Assembly: GCF_016864575.1 (NCBI RefSeq)
Contig: NZ_CP044127.1
Span: 558,001-622,000 of the forward strand
Reading direction: 5' to 3'
DNA from: Rhizobium sp. BG4
Lineage (GTDB): Bacteria; Pseudomonadota; Alphaproteobacteria; Rhizobiales; Rhizobiaceae
Length of the DNA: 64,000 nucleotides
Numbering within the stretch: position 1 is the first letter of the stretch; each line of letters opens with the position of its first letter. Below, in pieces: positions 17,001-25,277 of this stretch. The position numbers and the translations under genes were made by a program. The notes below the pieces were generated by a model. The model was not told the origin of the DNA, did no database searches, and saw only the letters and a program-made list of their open reading frames with translations.

Positions 17001-18049
17001 TTTTGTTCCCCTTTGTTGAGATTGTACTTCATGATGCTGCCGTGGCGGCCTTCCCTGTCCCGCTCCAACGCATAGACGTCGCCCTCGATCGGTTTTGATT
17101 GCGCGAGGATCGCATCGATTTCGGCCATATCGCCTTGGCTGAGCGCGGTATCGGCTATGGCGAGATTTGAACGCAAGTGATCCCTGTTGCGAGCGCCGAC
17201 GATCACGGCCGCGACCCCGGGCTTGGTCAGCATGGCGGCGCTCGCGATGGTCGCGATATCGGTGCCGTGCCGGTCGGCAATGCGGCGCAACGTTGAAAGC
17301 AGGGCCTGGAACAAATCCCATCCCCCGAAATCATCGATGATAAGCTTGTATTTCGTGAGCGATCGGTTTTCGAGCGGGTGCTCCGGCTCGCTTTGGCCGA
17401 GCCATCGATCACCGAGGAAGCCGCCGGCCACCGTGCCATAGCAAAGCAAGGCGAAACTCTTCTCCTGAGAAAGAGCCACCATGCGCTTTTCCGGACGCCG
17501 GTCGAGCAGCGAGTATTGCAACTGAAGCGAGGTGAAGGGCACGCCAGAGCCAATAATCTCATGAACGTGTTCGGTGTCGAAGTTCGTGCCACTGATCTTG
17601 CCGATCTTGCCGGCCTCGTGCAGTTCCTTCAGCCAGCCTGCTGTTTGCAACCAGCCCTCGATATCACAGGCCCACCAGTGGAACTGAACGAGGTCGAGGC
17701 AATCGAGGTTGAGCCGTTTGCGCGAGGTGTCGATGACGCCCTCGACATAAGCCTTGCTGATCCTTGGCAGCATGGCAAGATCCGGCACGAACTTGGTGTG
17801 GACGCGAATACGCGACAGCGCCTCTTGCCCGCGCAGGTTCCCATAGCTAACGCGGAAGCGGCCGATCAGCTCTTCGACGCCGGTATAGATGTCGGCGCAG
17901 TCGAACGTGGTGATGCCGGCATCGGCAAAGGCGATCATGTCCTCGACGGCACTGTCGCCATCGATTGCGCCATGCCCGCCCGCCAGCTGCCAGCCGCCGC
18001 GAATGACGCGGGAGATTTCATAATCGGGGGCGATGGCGATGCGCTGCAT
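16997..18049 (-). CDS. Aldo/keto reductase
   Basis: 350-residue NAD(P)H-dependent oxidoreductase of the TIM-barrel aldo/keto reductase family. The catalytic aspartate and tyrosine are in TTFDCADIYTGVEELIG, and the catalytic lysine is in RVHTKFVPD. The family histidine block is LVQFHWWACD, and the cofactor-binding end reads AAVIVGARNRDHLRSNL. It is a relative of the reductase half of the fusion encoded at 22701; both share QFHWW, GTNFD or VTNFD, and LLCYGT or LLAYGT. The stop overlaps the binding-protein start. It probably converts an aldehyde or sugar derived from the transported compound; the substrate is unknown. Confidence 0.85.
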   Translation of the reverse strand: MQRIAIAPDYEISRVIRGGWQLAGGHGAIDGDSAVEDMIAFADAGITTFDCADIYTGVEELIGRFRVSYGNLRGQEALSRIRVHTKFVPDLAMLPRISKAYVEGVIDTSRKRLNLDCLDLVQFHWWACDIEGWLQTAGWLKELHEAGKIGKISGTNFDTEHVHEIIGSGVPFTSLQLQYSLLDRRPEKRMVALSQEKSFALLCYGTVAGGFLGDRWLGQSEPEHPLENRSLTKYKLIIDDFGGWDLFQALLSTLRRIADRHGTDIATIASAAMLTKPGVAAVIVGARNRDHLRSNLAIADTALSQGDMAEIDAILAQSKPIEGDVYALERDREGRHGSIMKYNLNKGEQK

Positions 18050-18059
18050 GTCGTTGTGC

Positions 18060-18410
18060 CTATTCGTCGGTCAAGGGAACCGCCGTGGTGGCGGCATGGC
18101 TGAAACGGCGCAAACCCGTGCGGGTGATCCTGAGCCGTGTCGAGCAGTTGGGATCAGGGCAAGCGATGTCGGCGTCCGTCGTCATCCAGTCGTTGCGATC
18201 CGTCGCACGCTGCTTGGCCGCGAGCAGCGGCAGCACCGAAGAGAGCGAGTAGATCGATATCCCCTGCCCGTCCGGCAGGTGCAGCATCTCGCCCCTGAGC
18301 TCGAAATGATCGCCGGGCTTGGCGCCGCAATAGACGGCGCCGCCCTCCGGAATGATCACGTCGACCCTGAGATCAAAGAGGTCGAAGCCGTCGTCTTTGA
18401 GCTCAGCCAT
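18060..18410 (-). CDS. TIGR04076 family protein
   Basis: 116-residue protein with the pattern of TIGR04076 proteins: FDLRVDVIIPEG, AVYCGAKPGDHFELRGEMLHLPDG, ISIYSLSSVLPLLAAKQR, then a zinc-like cysteine pair in IACPDPNCSTRLRITRTG. I chose the ATG at 18410, which overlaps the last codons of the GntR gene; an upstream open frame to 18530 is a shadow. Coupling to the regulator and an aldo/keto reductase suggests a role in the same catabolic route. The biochemical function of the family is not established. Confidence 0.75.
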   Translation of the reverse strand: MAELKDDGFDLFDLRVDVIIPEGGAVYCGAKPGDHFELRGEMLHLPDGQGISIYSLSSVLPLLAAKQRATDRNDWMTTDADIACPDPNCSTRLRITRTGLRRFSHAATTAVPLTDE

Positions 18411-19173
18411 CGATGTCTCCCGACGCGGTGGCTTCAGTGCCGCCATCCAGGCGCCCGCGAATGAGATCGAAGGAACGGCCGATGTCGTTCGACAGCGACC
18501 GCATCGCCCCCTCGGTGTCGCGTTTTTCAAGCGCCTCGATCAGCGCCCAATGATGATTGGTAGCGGCAAGTCCGCCCTGTTCGTCGTGAATATGGGCGGC
18601 CTTGCGGATGATCGCACCCGATTGCAGCCAAAGGCTTTCAACGATTGGGATCAGCACCTGCGAGCGCGCCGCATGATAGATATGGAAATGAAACCGCTGG
18701 TTCAGCGCCGAGGTCACATGGCCGATATCCTTGCCGTGCTCCTCGAAAGCCAGATCGCAATCGACATTGATCTGCCTCAGGACGGCAAAATCGTTATCCG
18801 TCAACCTGGGCAGTGCCAGCGCAACCATCTGGCCCTCGATCAGGATCCGGGCGCGGGCAAGATCATCAAGACGCTCGCGCGTGATCAGCGGCACCCGTAC
18901 CGATCGGTTCGGAAGCGGTTCCAGCGCCTGCTCGGACACCAGCCGGCCAAGCGCCTCGCGCACCGGCATTGTGCTGGTCTGCAGGCGTTCGGCCAGATCG
19001 ACGATGCGCAGAACATCGCCTGCATCGAACATGCCGTTGATCAGCGAATTGCGCAATTGTGCGTAGACCCTGTCGTGCAGCGTTTCGCGCCCAACCGGCG
19101 ACAACTGATCGTCGCGATCGTGGCCACCATCGGTTGACCGGCCGGCTTGGACCCGCGCAGATGAGACTACCAT
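18403..19173 (-). CDS. GntR-family regulator (FCD subfamily)
   Basis: Winged-helix domain from about LHDRVYAQLRNSLINGMF through TMPVREALGRLVSEQALE, then an all-helical FCD effector domain. Its metal-site histidines are visible around ALNQRFHFHIYHAA and TNHHWALIEALEKRD. The frame is open to 19248, but only 25 bp would then separate it from the divergent transporter gene and a palindromic candidate operator would fall inside the gene. I therefore prefer the start at 19173 (256 residues), with moderate confidence. It likely controls both the minus-strand operon and the divergent ABC operon in response to the transported compound. Confidence 0.85.
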   Translation of the reverse strand: MVVSSARVQAGRSTDGGHDRDDQLSPVGRETLHDRVYAQLRNSLINGMFDAGDVLRIVDLAERLQTSTMPVREALGRLVSEQALEPLPNRSVRVPLITRERLDDLARARILIEGQMVALALPRLTDNDFAVLRQINVDCDLAFEEHGKDIGHVTSALNQRFHFHIYHAARSQVLIPIVESLWLQSGAIIRKAAHIHDEQGGLAATNHHWALIEALEKRDTEGAMRSLSNDIGRSFDLIRGRLDGGTEATASGDIDG

Positions 19174-19228
19174 CCCGCCGGCCCCAGACGACTGCGTTTT
19201 TTTGGGTTGCTTTTCATCATGCAGTAAA

Positions 19229-19240
19229 GTTTGATCAAAC
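19229..19240. promoter_or_regulatory. Candidate GntR operator between the divergent operons
   Basis: GTTTGATCAAAC is a perfect 12 bp palindrome lying 34 bp before the transporter ATPase start and about 55 bp before the preferred GntR start. Short palindromes centred on GATC-like cores in such a position are typical targets of FCD regulators. Binding here would control both directions. Confidence 0.45.
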
Positions 19241-19273
19241 ATCACCAATCAAATCAAGAGACTTCTTACTTCC

Positions 19274-20083
19274 ATGCCTTTGCCAGTGCCAGACGCCCGA
19301 TCGAAAATGGCAAAATCCGCTGAAGCGGTGATTGACGCGCGCGCTCTGATCAAGTCGTTCCAGGGCAACGTCGCCGTCTCCGGCATGTCGCTTAGGCTGG
19401 CTGAAGGCGAGATGCTCGGGCTTATCGGCCCGAATGGAGCCGGCAAGACCACGCTCTTCAATCTGATCGCCGGCAGCCTGAGGCCGACATCGGGCGAAAT
19501 CTGGATCGGCGGCCGTGAGGTTTCGAAGGAAAACCCGGAACAGAGGATCGGCCGCGGCGTCGGCCGCACCTTCCAGATTCCGAAACCCTTTCCCGAGATG
19601 ACCGTGCTGGAGAATGTGCTCGTCGGCGCACAGGCGCAGGACGGCGAACGGCTGTTTGCCAACTTCCTGCGCTTTGGTCATGTCAGGCGGCAGGAACGTC
19701 TGGCGGTCGACAAGGCGCGCGCGCTCTTGGAGTTCGTCACCTTGTCGGGTCTCGAAAAACAGCCGGCCAAGGTGCTGTCGGGCGGACAGCGCAAGCTGCT
19801 CGAACTCGCGCGCATCCTGATGGCCGATCCGCAGGCGATCCTGCTCGATGAACCGGCCGCCGGCGTCAACCCGGCACTCCTGGAAACGATCATCGAACGC
19901 GTGCTGGAGCTCAATGCGCAAGGCAAGTCGATCCTGCTGATCGAGCACAATATGGATATGGTATCGCGGCTGTGTTCGCGTGTCGTCGCCATGGCGCTCG
20001 GAAAGCCGCTTGCCGAGGGCACACCTGCCGCCGTCGCCTCCAACCCCGATGTCATCGAAGCCTATCTCGGAGCGGCGGCATGA
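19274..20083 (+). CDS. livG: ABC transporter ATPase, LivG type
   Basis: 269-residue ATPase. Walker A GPNGAGKTT is at residues 52-60, the LivG-type insert GRTFQIPKPFPEMTVLENV follows, the signature is LSGGQRKLLELARI, and Walker B is AILLDEPAAGVNP. It energises uptake through LivH/LivM-like permeases. A second in-frame ATG at codon 12 is possible. It is the first gene of a plus-strand operon in which each transporter gene overlaps the next by ATGA, so subunits are made in fixed ratio. The cognate binding protein is on the divergent operon. Confidence 0.9.
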   Translation: MPLPVPDARSKMAKSAEAVIDARALIKSFQGNVAVSGMSLRLAEGEMLGLIGPNGAGKTTLFNLIAGSLRPTSGEIWIGGREVSKENPEQRIGRGVGRTFQIPKPFPEMTVLENVLVGAQAQDGERLFANFLRFGHVRRQERLAVDKARALLEFVTLSGLEKQPAKVLSGGQRKLLELARILMADPQAILLDEPAAGVNPALLETIIERVLELNAQGKSILLIEHNMDMVSRLCSRVVAMALGKPLAEGTPAAVASNPDVIEAYLGAAA

Positions 20084-20820
20084 CCGCACCAGCACTTCAA
20101 ACCCGTGCCCTCATCGCCGGGTACGAGCCTGACCTGCCGATCGTGCGCGGCGTCGATCTCTCGGTGGCGCCGGGAGAACTGCTGGTGCTGCTCGGGCCAA
20201 ACGGAGCCGGCAAGTCGACCTTCGTCAAGGCGGTCGCTGGCGTGGTTCCCATCCACTCGGGAAGCGTCACACTCGGAGAGCGGGACATCACCAACGTCGC
20301 GCCCCACCGCAAGATCGGCGAAGGCCTGGCCTTCGTGCCGCAGACAGAAAACATTTTCGCGACGATGACCATTCACGAGAACCTGCAGCTTGCCGCAGCC
20401 GTCCTGCCAAAAAAGGAGCGAGCCGACAGGATAGCAGCACTCTATGGTCGCTTTCCCGATCTCGCCAGCAAGCCGTCGCGCCTCGCCGGGACGTTGTCTG
20501 GCGGACAGCGGCAGATGCTGGCGGTTGCCCGCGCGCTGATCGTCGATCCCTCCGTGCTCATCCTCGATGAACCGTCCGCCGGTCTTTCGCCGAAGATTGT
20601 CGGCGAGGTGTTCTCGATGCTGAAGAAGATCAACGCCAGCGGCGTTACCGTCATCCTCGTTGAGCAGAACGTCAAGGCGGCGCTGGCGATAGCCGGCCGC
20701 GCCGTCATTCTTGTCGAAGGCAGGATCAGGCACGAGGGCGAGGCCTCTATGCTGCTCGGCGACCCGCTGATCGCAAAGCTCTATCTCGGCACCACCAATG
20801 AGGCGCCGAAAGCATCATGA
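20080..20820 (+). CDS. livF: ABC transporter ATPase, LivF type
   Basis: 246-residue ATPase with Walker A LGPNGAGKSTFVKAV, the LivF-type segment VPQTENIFATMTIHENL, signature LSGGQRQMLAVARAL and Walker B VLILDEPSAGLSP. It forms a heterodimer with the preceding LivG-type subunit. The ATG at 20080 overlaps the LivG stop (ATGA). Frame extension upstream to 19972 is only a shadow. The C-terminus overlaps the LivH start in the same manner. Confidence 0.9.
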   Translation: MTAPALQTRALIAGYEPDLPIVRGVDLSVAPGELLVLLGPNGAGKSTFVKAVAGVVPIHSGSVTLGERDITNVAPHRKIGEGLAFVPQTENIFATMTIHENLQLAAAVLPKKERADRIAALYGRFPDLASKPSRLAGTLSGGQRQMLAVARALIVDPSVLILDEPSAGLSPKIVGEVFSMLKKINASGVTVILVEQNVKAALAIAGRAVILVEGRIRHEGEASMLLGDPLIAKLYLGTTNEAPKAS

Positions 20821-21728
20821 ACCCGCAATTTCTGATGGATGGCCTGATTGCCGGCGCCATGATCGGCCTTGGCGCCATTGGCGTGACGCTGACCTATTCA
20901 ATCCTGCGCTTTGCCAACTTTGCGCATGGCGAAATGCTGTCCTGGGGCGCCTACCTGGCCCTCGCCGTCAGCGGCGGCCTCGGGCTCGTGTCGACGTCAT
21001 TGACGAAGCCAATCGGACCCTTCTCCTTCGGCTGGTCGCTGCCGATCGCAGCCGCCGTCGCGATCCTGCTGACCGGGTTGCTGGCGCTCGGAGTGGATAG
21101 AGCGCTGTTCGGGCGCCTGCGCGCGCGCGGCGGTGCAATCATCATCCTGGTGATGGCGAGTTTCGGCGCCTCACTTGCGCTGCGAAGCCTCCTCGAATTC
21201 ATCTTCACGTCCAAACCCGCCTATTACACCAAAACGCTGCAGATCGCCGTGAAAATCGGCGCCGGGCTGCGGGCGACACCTGATCAGCTCTTGTCGCTCG
21301 CCCTTTCGGCGGTGGCGGTTGTCGCCGTCCACCTGCTGATGACACGGACCGATATCGGCCGCTCGATGCGCGCCGTCAGCGAAAACCCGGCCTTGGCGGG
21401 CATCGCCGGCGTCGACGTCAGGCGCGTGATCCGCGTCGTCTGGTTCGTCGGTGCCGCCCTTGCCTGCATTGCCGGCATCATGACCGGCCTCTTGGTGCAA
21501 ATCCGCCCCTATCTCGGCCACGACCTGCTGCTGCCGCTCTTTGCTGCGGCGATCCTTGGCGGCATCGGCAGCGTCCCCGGCGCGATGATCGCTGGGATGA
21601 TCGTCGGCCTATCAGAGGCAGCGGCCGTGCAGATCGTCGGCGCAGAGTGGCGAGCCGCCGTCTCTTTCGTCATTCTGGTGGCGGTTCTGCTTCTTCGCCC
21701 GCGGGGCCTATTCGGGAGGGCGGCATGA
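20817..21728 (+). CDS. livH: ABC transporter permease, LivH type
   Basis: 303-residue inner-membrane permease with about eight hydrophobic segments. It begins MNPQFLMDGLIAGAMIGLGAIGVTLTYS, and FANFAHGEMLSWGAYLAL is the family hallmark. The ATPase-coupling loop SMRAVSENPALAGIAGVDV sits in the second half. Length is normal. It pairs with the LivM-type permease to form the translocation channel. Overlapping start and stop codons on both sides confirm the operon. Confidence 0.9.
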   Translation: MNPQFLMDGLIAGAMIGLGAIGVTLTYSILRFANFAHGEMLSWGAYLALAVSGGLGLVSTSLTKPIGPFSFGWSLPIAAAVAILLTGLLALGVDRALFGRLRARGGAIIILVMASFGASLALRSLLEFIFTSKPAYYTKTLQIAVKIGAGLRATPDQLLSLALSAVAVVAVHLLMTRTDIGRSMRAVSENPALAGIAGVDVRRVIRVVWFVGAALACIAGIMTGLLVQIRPYLGHDLLLPLFAAAILGGIGSVPGAMIAGMIVGLSEAAAVQIVGAEWRAAVSFVILVAVLLLRPRGLFGRAA

Positions 21729-22696
21729 GCCTTGATCTGATCTCCTACGCCGCCTTCTTCCTCACCATGGCACTGACCTATGCCATCATGTGCCTTGGGC
21801 TCAACGTGCAGTGGGGCCAGACCGGCCTCTTCAACGTCGGTGTCGCCGCTTTCGTCGCGATCGGCGCCTACGTTTCGGCACTTTTGACAACCCCGGATGC
21901 ACCCGGCCGCTTCGGCGGCTTCGGCCTCCCTATCGCCATCGGCTGGCTTGGCGGCGCTCTGTTTGCGGGAATGGCCGCTTGGCTGGTCGGCGCTTTGACC
22001 ATACGGTTGCGATCCGATTATCTCGCCATTGCCACCTTCGGCGTTGCGGTCACCGTGCAGCTTTGCGTTCTCAACCTGGAGCCGCTGACCGGCGGCGCTT
22101 TCGGCATCGGCTTCATTCCGCGTCCCTTCGCAGGCCTCGCCGGCAGTCCGCTAGCATTTTCGCTTTCCAATCTTGCTCTGATGGCGGCCGTGGTGCTCGG
22201 GCTCTATATTGGCCTTCAGCATCTTGCCAACAGCCCCTGGGGCCGTGTTTTACGCGCCATCCGCGAAGATGAAAGCGCAGCACAAGCGCTCGGCAAGCGA
22301 CCGACCCACTTTCGCCTGCAGGCCTTTACCATCGGCGGGGCCATTATGGGGTTGGCGGGTGCCGCGCAGGGACATTTCATCGGCTTCATCGCGCCCGACA
22401 ACTATCTCCCGATCCTGACCTTCCAGGTCTGGGCCATGCTGATCGTCGGTGGCTCCGGCAACAATCGCGGCGCCATCCTTGGTGCGGTGGTGGTCTGGGG
22501 TTTATGGGCGTTGTCGGCAGCCGGCGTCTCAGCCTTCGTGCCGCCCGAACAGCAGGCGCGTGCGTCGTCGCTGCAGATCGTCATGATCGGCGTCGGGCTT
22601 TGCCTCATCCTTCTCCTGCGCCCCCGCGGCATTCTCGGCGCTTCCAACGCGCTGGCCTCGCTTCGAGGCAAGCGCCACCAGATCTTTGGGAAATAA
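21725..22696 (+). CDS. livM: ABC transporter permease, LivM type
   Basis: 323-residue permease. The hallmarks are LGLNVQWGQTGLFNVGVAAF near the N-terminus, RLRSDYLAIATFGVAV, and the coupling loop VLRAIREDESAAQALGKR. MLIVGGSGNNRGAILGAVVVW is near the end. About nine membrane segments. The ATG at 21725 overlaps the LivH stop. The aldo/keto reductase-RidA fusion follows after 4 bp, tying transport to an intracellular enzyme. Confidence 0.9.
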   Translation: MSLDLISYAAFFLTMALTYAIMCLGLNVQWGQTGLFNVGVAAFVAIGAYVSALLTTPDAPGRFGGFGLPIAIGWLGGALFAGMAAWLVGALTIRLRSDYLAIATFGVAVTVQLCVLNLEPLTGGAFGIGFIPRPFAGLAGSPLAFSLSNLALMAAVVLGLYIGLQHLANSPWGRVLRAIREDESAAQALGKRPTHFRLQAFTIGGAIMGLAGAAQGHFIGFIAPDNYLPILTFQVWAMLIVGGSGNNRGAILGAVVVWGLWALSAAGVSAFVPPEQQARASSLQIVMIGVGLCLILLLRPRGILGASNALASLRGKRHQIFGK

Positions 22697-22700
22697 CATC

Positions 22701-24161
22701 ATGTCCACCAAGCCCCCACGCGTTGCCCTCACCAAGGACCTTTCCATCAGCCGCATCGTCTGCGGTCTCTGGCAGGTGGCCGACATCGAAAAGAACGGCA
22801 CAGTGATAGACCCGGACAGCGGCGCCGACATATTGCAGGCCTATGCGCGCGACGGCTTTGACACGTTCGACATGGCAGACCACTACGGTTCGGCCGAGCT
22901 CATCGCCGGGCGACTGCTGTCGCGCTATCAGATTGGTCAGCGGCCGGCCGCCTTTACCAAATGGTGCCCGGAGCCGGGACCGATGTCGGCTGAGGTCGTG
23001 CGTCGCGGCGTCGAGGAGCGGCTGACGCGGCTTGGTGTCGCCAAGGTCGATCTCCTGCAATTTCATTGGTGGAGCTTCGAGCATCCGGCATGGCTCGATG
23101 CCCTGCACGAGATGCAGAGACTGCGCGAGGAAGGGTTGATCGGCGCGCTCGGCGTCACCAACTTCGACGCCGGACATCTGGCGCTGGCGATTGCCGATGG
23201 CATCGAGATCGCCAGCAACCAGGTTTCGTTTTCGCTGGTCGACCGCCGGGCTGCGGGTGCGCTCTCGACGCTGTGTGCCGAAAGCGGCGTCAAGCTTCTC
23301 GCCTATGGGACGCTGTGCGGCGGCTTTCTCTCTGAAAAGTGGCTGGGCAAGCCCGAGCCGGTATCGGTCGCGGACTGGAGCCGCTCGAAATATAAGCGCT
23401 TCATCGATACCGCCGGCGGATGGGGCCCCTTTCAGGGCATCCTGAGCGCTGCTTCAACCATTGCGGCCAAACATGGTGTTTCGATCTCCAACGTCGCGAG
23501 CCGCTGGGTTCTGGAACATCAGTCGGTTGCGGCCACAATCGTCGGCGCGCGCATCGGCGAAAACGAGCATCGCGGCGACAACCTGAACGTCTTCTCCTTC
23601 GCGCTCGACGCCGAGGATCACGCTGCATTGAGTGCCGCCTTCGCCAGGACGCAGCCCATTCCTGGCGACTGCGGAGATGAATATCGCAAGCCGCCTTTCC
23701 TTACCGCCTCCGGCGATCTCAGCCACCATCTCGGTGCCATTGCCTCTGTCTACAGTGCTCAGCCCGTTCCTGGTCGTCCGGGCCGGCTGCGTGTCTCGTC
23801 CGGCAGCGTTTGGGAGCCGATCGCCGGCTATAGCCGCGCCGTGCGGATCGGCAACCGTATTGTCGTCTCCGGCACCACCGCGACTCATGGTGCAAACCGC
23901 TGCGTCGCGCCGGGCAATGCAGGTGCGCAAGCCACTTACATTCTTGACAAGATCGCGGCATCGATCTCCGCGCTTGGCGGCCGCATGGAAGACGTGATCC
24001 GCACGCGCATCTATCTGCGTGACGCAGATAAGTGGGAACCGGTTTCCCGGGCCCACGGCCGCGCCTTTGCAGCCATTCTGCCCGCCAATACGCTTATCGA
24101 GGCCGGAGGCCTCATCGGAGACTATGAGGTCGAAATCGAGGCGGAAGCGGTCTGCGATTGA
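22701..24161 (+). CDS. Fused aldo/keto reductase and RidA-family (YjgF) enzyme
   Basis: 486-residue two-domain protein. Residues about 1-330 form an aldo/keto reductase: active-site block FDTFDMADHYGSAELIAG, lysine in PAAFTKWCPEPG, LLQFHWWSFEHP, cofactor block AATIVGARIGENEHRGDN. After a linker (about 330-375), residues 375-486 form a RidA/YjgF domain: IAGYSRAVRIGNRIVVSGTT, AQATYILDKIAASISALGG, and DVIRTRIYLRDADKWEPV with the conserved arginine. RidA proteins hydrolyse reactive enamines or imines to ketones plus ammonia. The fusion suggests the two steps act in sequence, with reduction followed or preceded by imine release. It directly follows livM, so the substrate is probably what the transporter brings in. 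The start at 22701 is favoured over a TTG five codons upstream. Confidence 0.88.
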   Translation: MSTKPPRVALTKDLSISRIVCGLWQVADIEKNGTVIDPDSGADILQAYARDGFDTFDMADHYGSAELIAGRLLSRYQIGQRPAAFTKWCPEPGPMSAEVVRRGVEERLTRLGVAKVDLLQFHWWSFEHPAWLDALHEMQRLREEGLIGALGVTNFDAGHLALAIADGIEIASNQVSFSLVDRRAAGALSTLCAESGVKLLAYGTLCGGFLSEKWLGKPEPVSVADWSRSKYKRFIDTAGGWGPFQGILSAASTIAAKHGVSISNVASRWVLEHQSVAATIVGARIGENEHRGDNLNVFSFALDAEDHAALSAAFARTQPIPGDCGDEYRKPPFLTASGDLSHHLGAIASVYSAQPVPGRPGRLRVSSGSVWEPIAGYSRAVRIGNRIVVSGTTATHGANRCVAPGNAGAQATYILDKIAASISALGGRMEDVIRTRIYLRDADKWEPVSRAHGRAFAAILPANTLIEAGGLIGDYEVEIEAEAVCD

Positions 24162-24485
24162 CCGCAGCAACAGCAGGCTGGGCAAGCCTTTGCGCCTGCC
24201 GCGGATGCCGCTGCAGTGCAGGGTGTCGTGATCAAACTGCTGGATGATCCATTTAGAAACCCGGAATGATCCCCACGGCGGCGTGGTGAAGTTCCGGGCG
24301 CGGCCGAGAACTCTCCTTGGCGCGGCGATCGGAAGTGATCGGTCCGGATCCACCTGCTTCTGGGCCAGTGATCACCCAACCTGACCTTGCGAGATGGCCA
24401 GTCACCTCCTCTCTGTGGTGGGAGAGACAAAGGACCATGGAACTACCGGGAGCGCCGTGGAGTTTTGTTGGAAAGGAGAACTGTC
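24162..24485. other. No gene seen; leader of the DUF3008 gene
   Basis: Short frames only. The final bases contain AAAGGAG, the ribosome site of the DUF3008 gene. Confidence 0.5.
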
Positions 24486-24671
24486 ATGCCAGCAAAGTCA
24501 AAGGCACAACAAAAGGCCGCCGGAGCTGCCTTGTCTGCAAAACGCGGCGACACGCCAAAGAGCAAGCTTAAGGGCGCATCGAAGAACATGGTCGAATCCA
24601 TGTCCGAGAAGCAACTAGAGGAGTTCGCGTCGACCAAGCGAAAGGGCAAGCCCCAGCACGCCGCCAACTAA
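24486..24671 (+). CDS. DUF3008 family small basic protein
   Basis: 61-residue, lysine-rich protein: MPAKSKAQQKAAGAALSAKRG, then KGASKNMVESMSEKQLEEFASTKRKGKP. This pattern is the DUF3008 family, short proteins frequent in rhizobia, with an AAAGGAG ribosome site eight bases upstream. No membrane segment. The basic N-terminal half and the mixed-charge C-terminal helix suggest nucleic-acid or protein binding; the role is unknown. It is a single gene. Confidence 0.8.
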   Translation: MPAKSKAQQKAAGAALSAKRGDTPKSKLKGASKNMVESMSEKQLEEFASTKRKGKPQHAAN

Positions 24672-25277
24672 TCTACTGTGATCAAGAGCCTGATCAAGTG
24701 CCGCGGTCAGGGGCACGCCCTGTTCGATAAGAGCGGCCGCGTCCATGATCGCCCAAGGAGCAGCAAAGCGGGGGACGTATTGGGTGGACGCCTGGAAATC
24801 CAGGGTGCCGATGCGGTCGGAACCAGACTGGAGCAGGAAGGTCAGCTCGATGATCCCGGGCACGCCGCTGGCGTCGCGCTTTTTGCCCGTCAGCCTGTTG
24901 ATTATGACCCGGCGGCCCAGGCATCCGGCGGGCCGTGGTTAATGCAGCTGGCCAGGTCAGGAGGTCGATAGGCGTGATAACGACTTCATGAGGGGGAGAT
25001 CCGGCTCATAGATGGGGATCGCGCTCTTACGGCGGCGATAGCTGGCAGACAATCTTGCAAAATGCAAGAGAGCGCGGTGCGCAGCGGGCGGACCTCTTTT
25101 GATCAGTTCTATCCATCGCGGCGCAACCGCCAGATTGGCGGAAAACTGTAGATCGCGGCTGCCCCGCCGTAGGAAAGCCGGCCAAGGGCCAACCGTAGGT
25201 CCTCCGCTGGAGATTGTCTGAACTCACTTGAAGCCACTGCGGGAAGCTATTCTTCACCGGAGCTGGATTATCGTCTA
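24672..25277. other. Gene-poor; possible minus-strand frame at 24615-24900
   Basis: A minus-strand frame reads RLTGKKRDASGVPGIIELTF and DFQASTQYVPRFAAPW with protein-like composition. It has no clear start codon or ribosome site and overlaps the end of the DUF3008 gene. It may be the decayed end of a gene. Nothing else recognised before the GGDEF-EAL gene. Confidence 0.3.

Noticed and set aside
17378..18103. 241-codon plus-strand frame
   Set aside because: Antisense to the aldo/keto reductase, with no motif or ribosome site; typical of GC-rich third-position shadows.
18352..19137. 261-codon plus-strand frame
   Set aside because: Antisense to the GntR regulator and TIGR04076 genes, which have recognisable domains.
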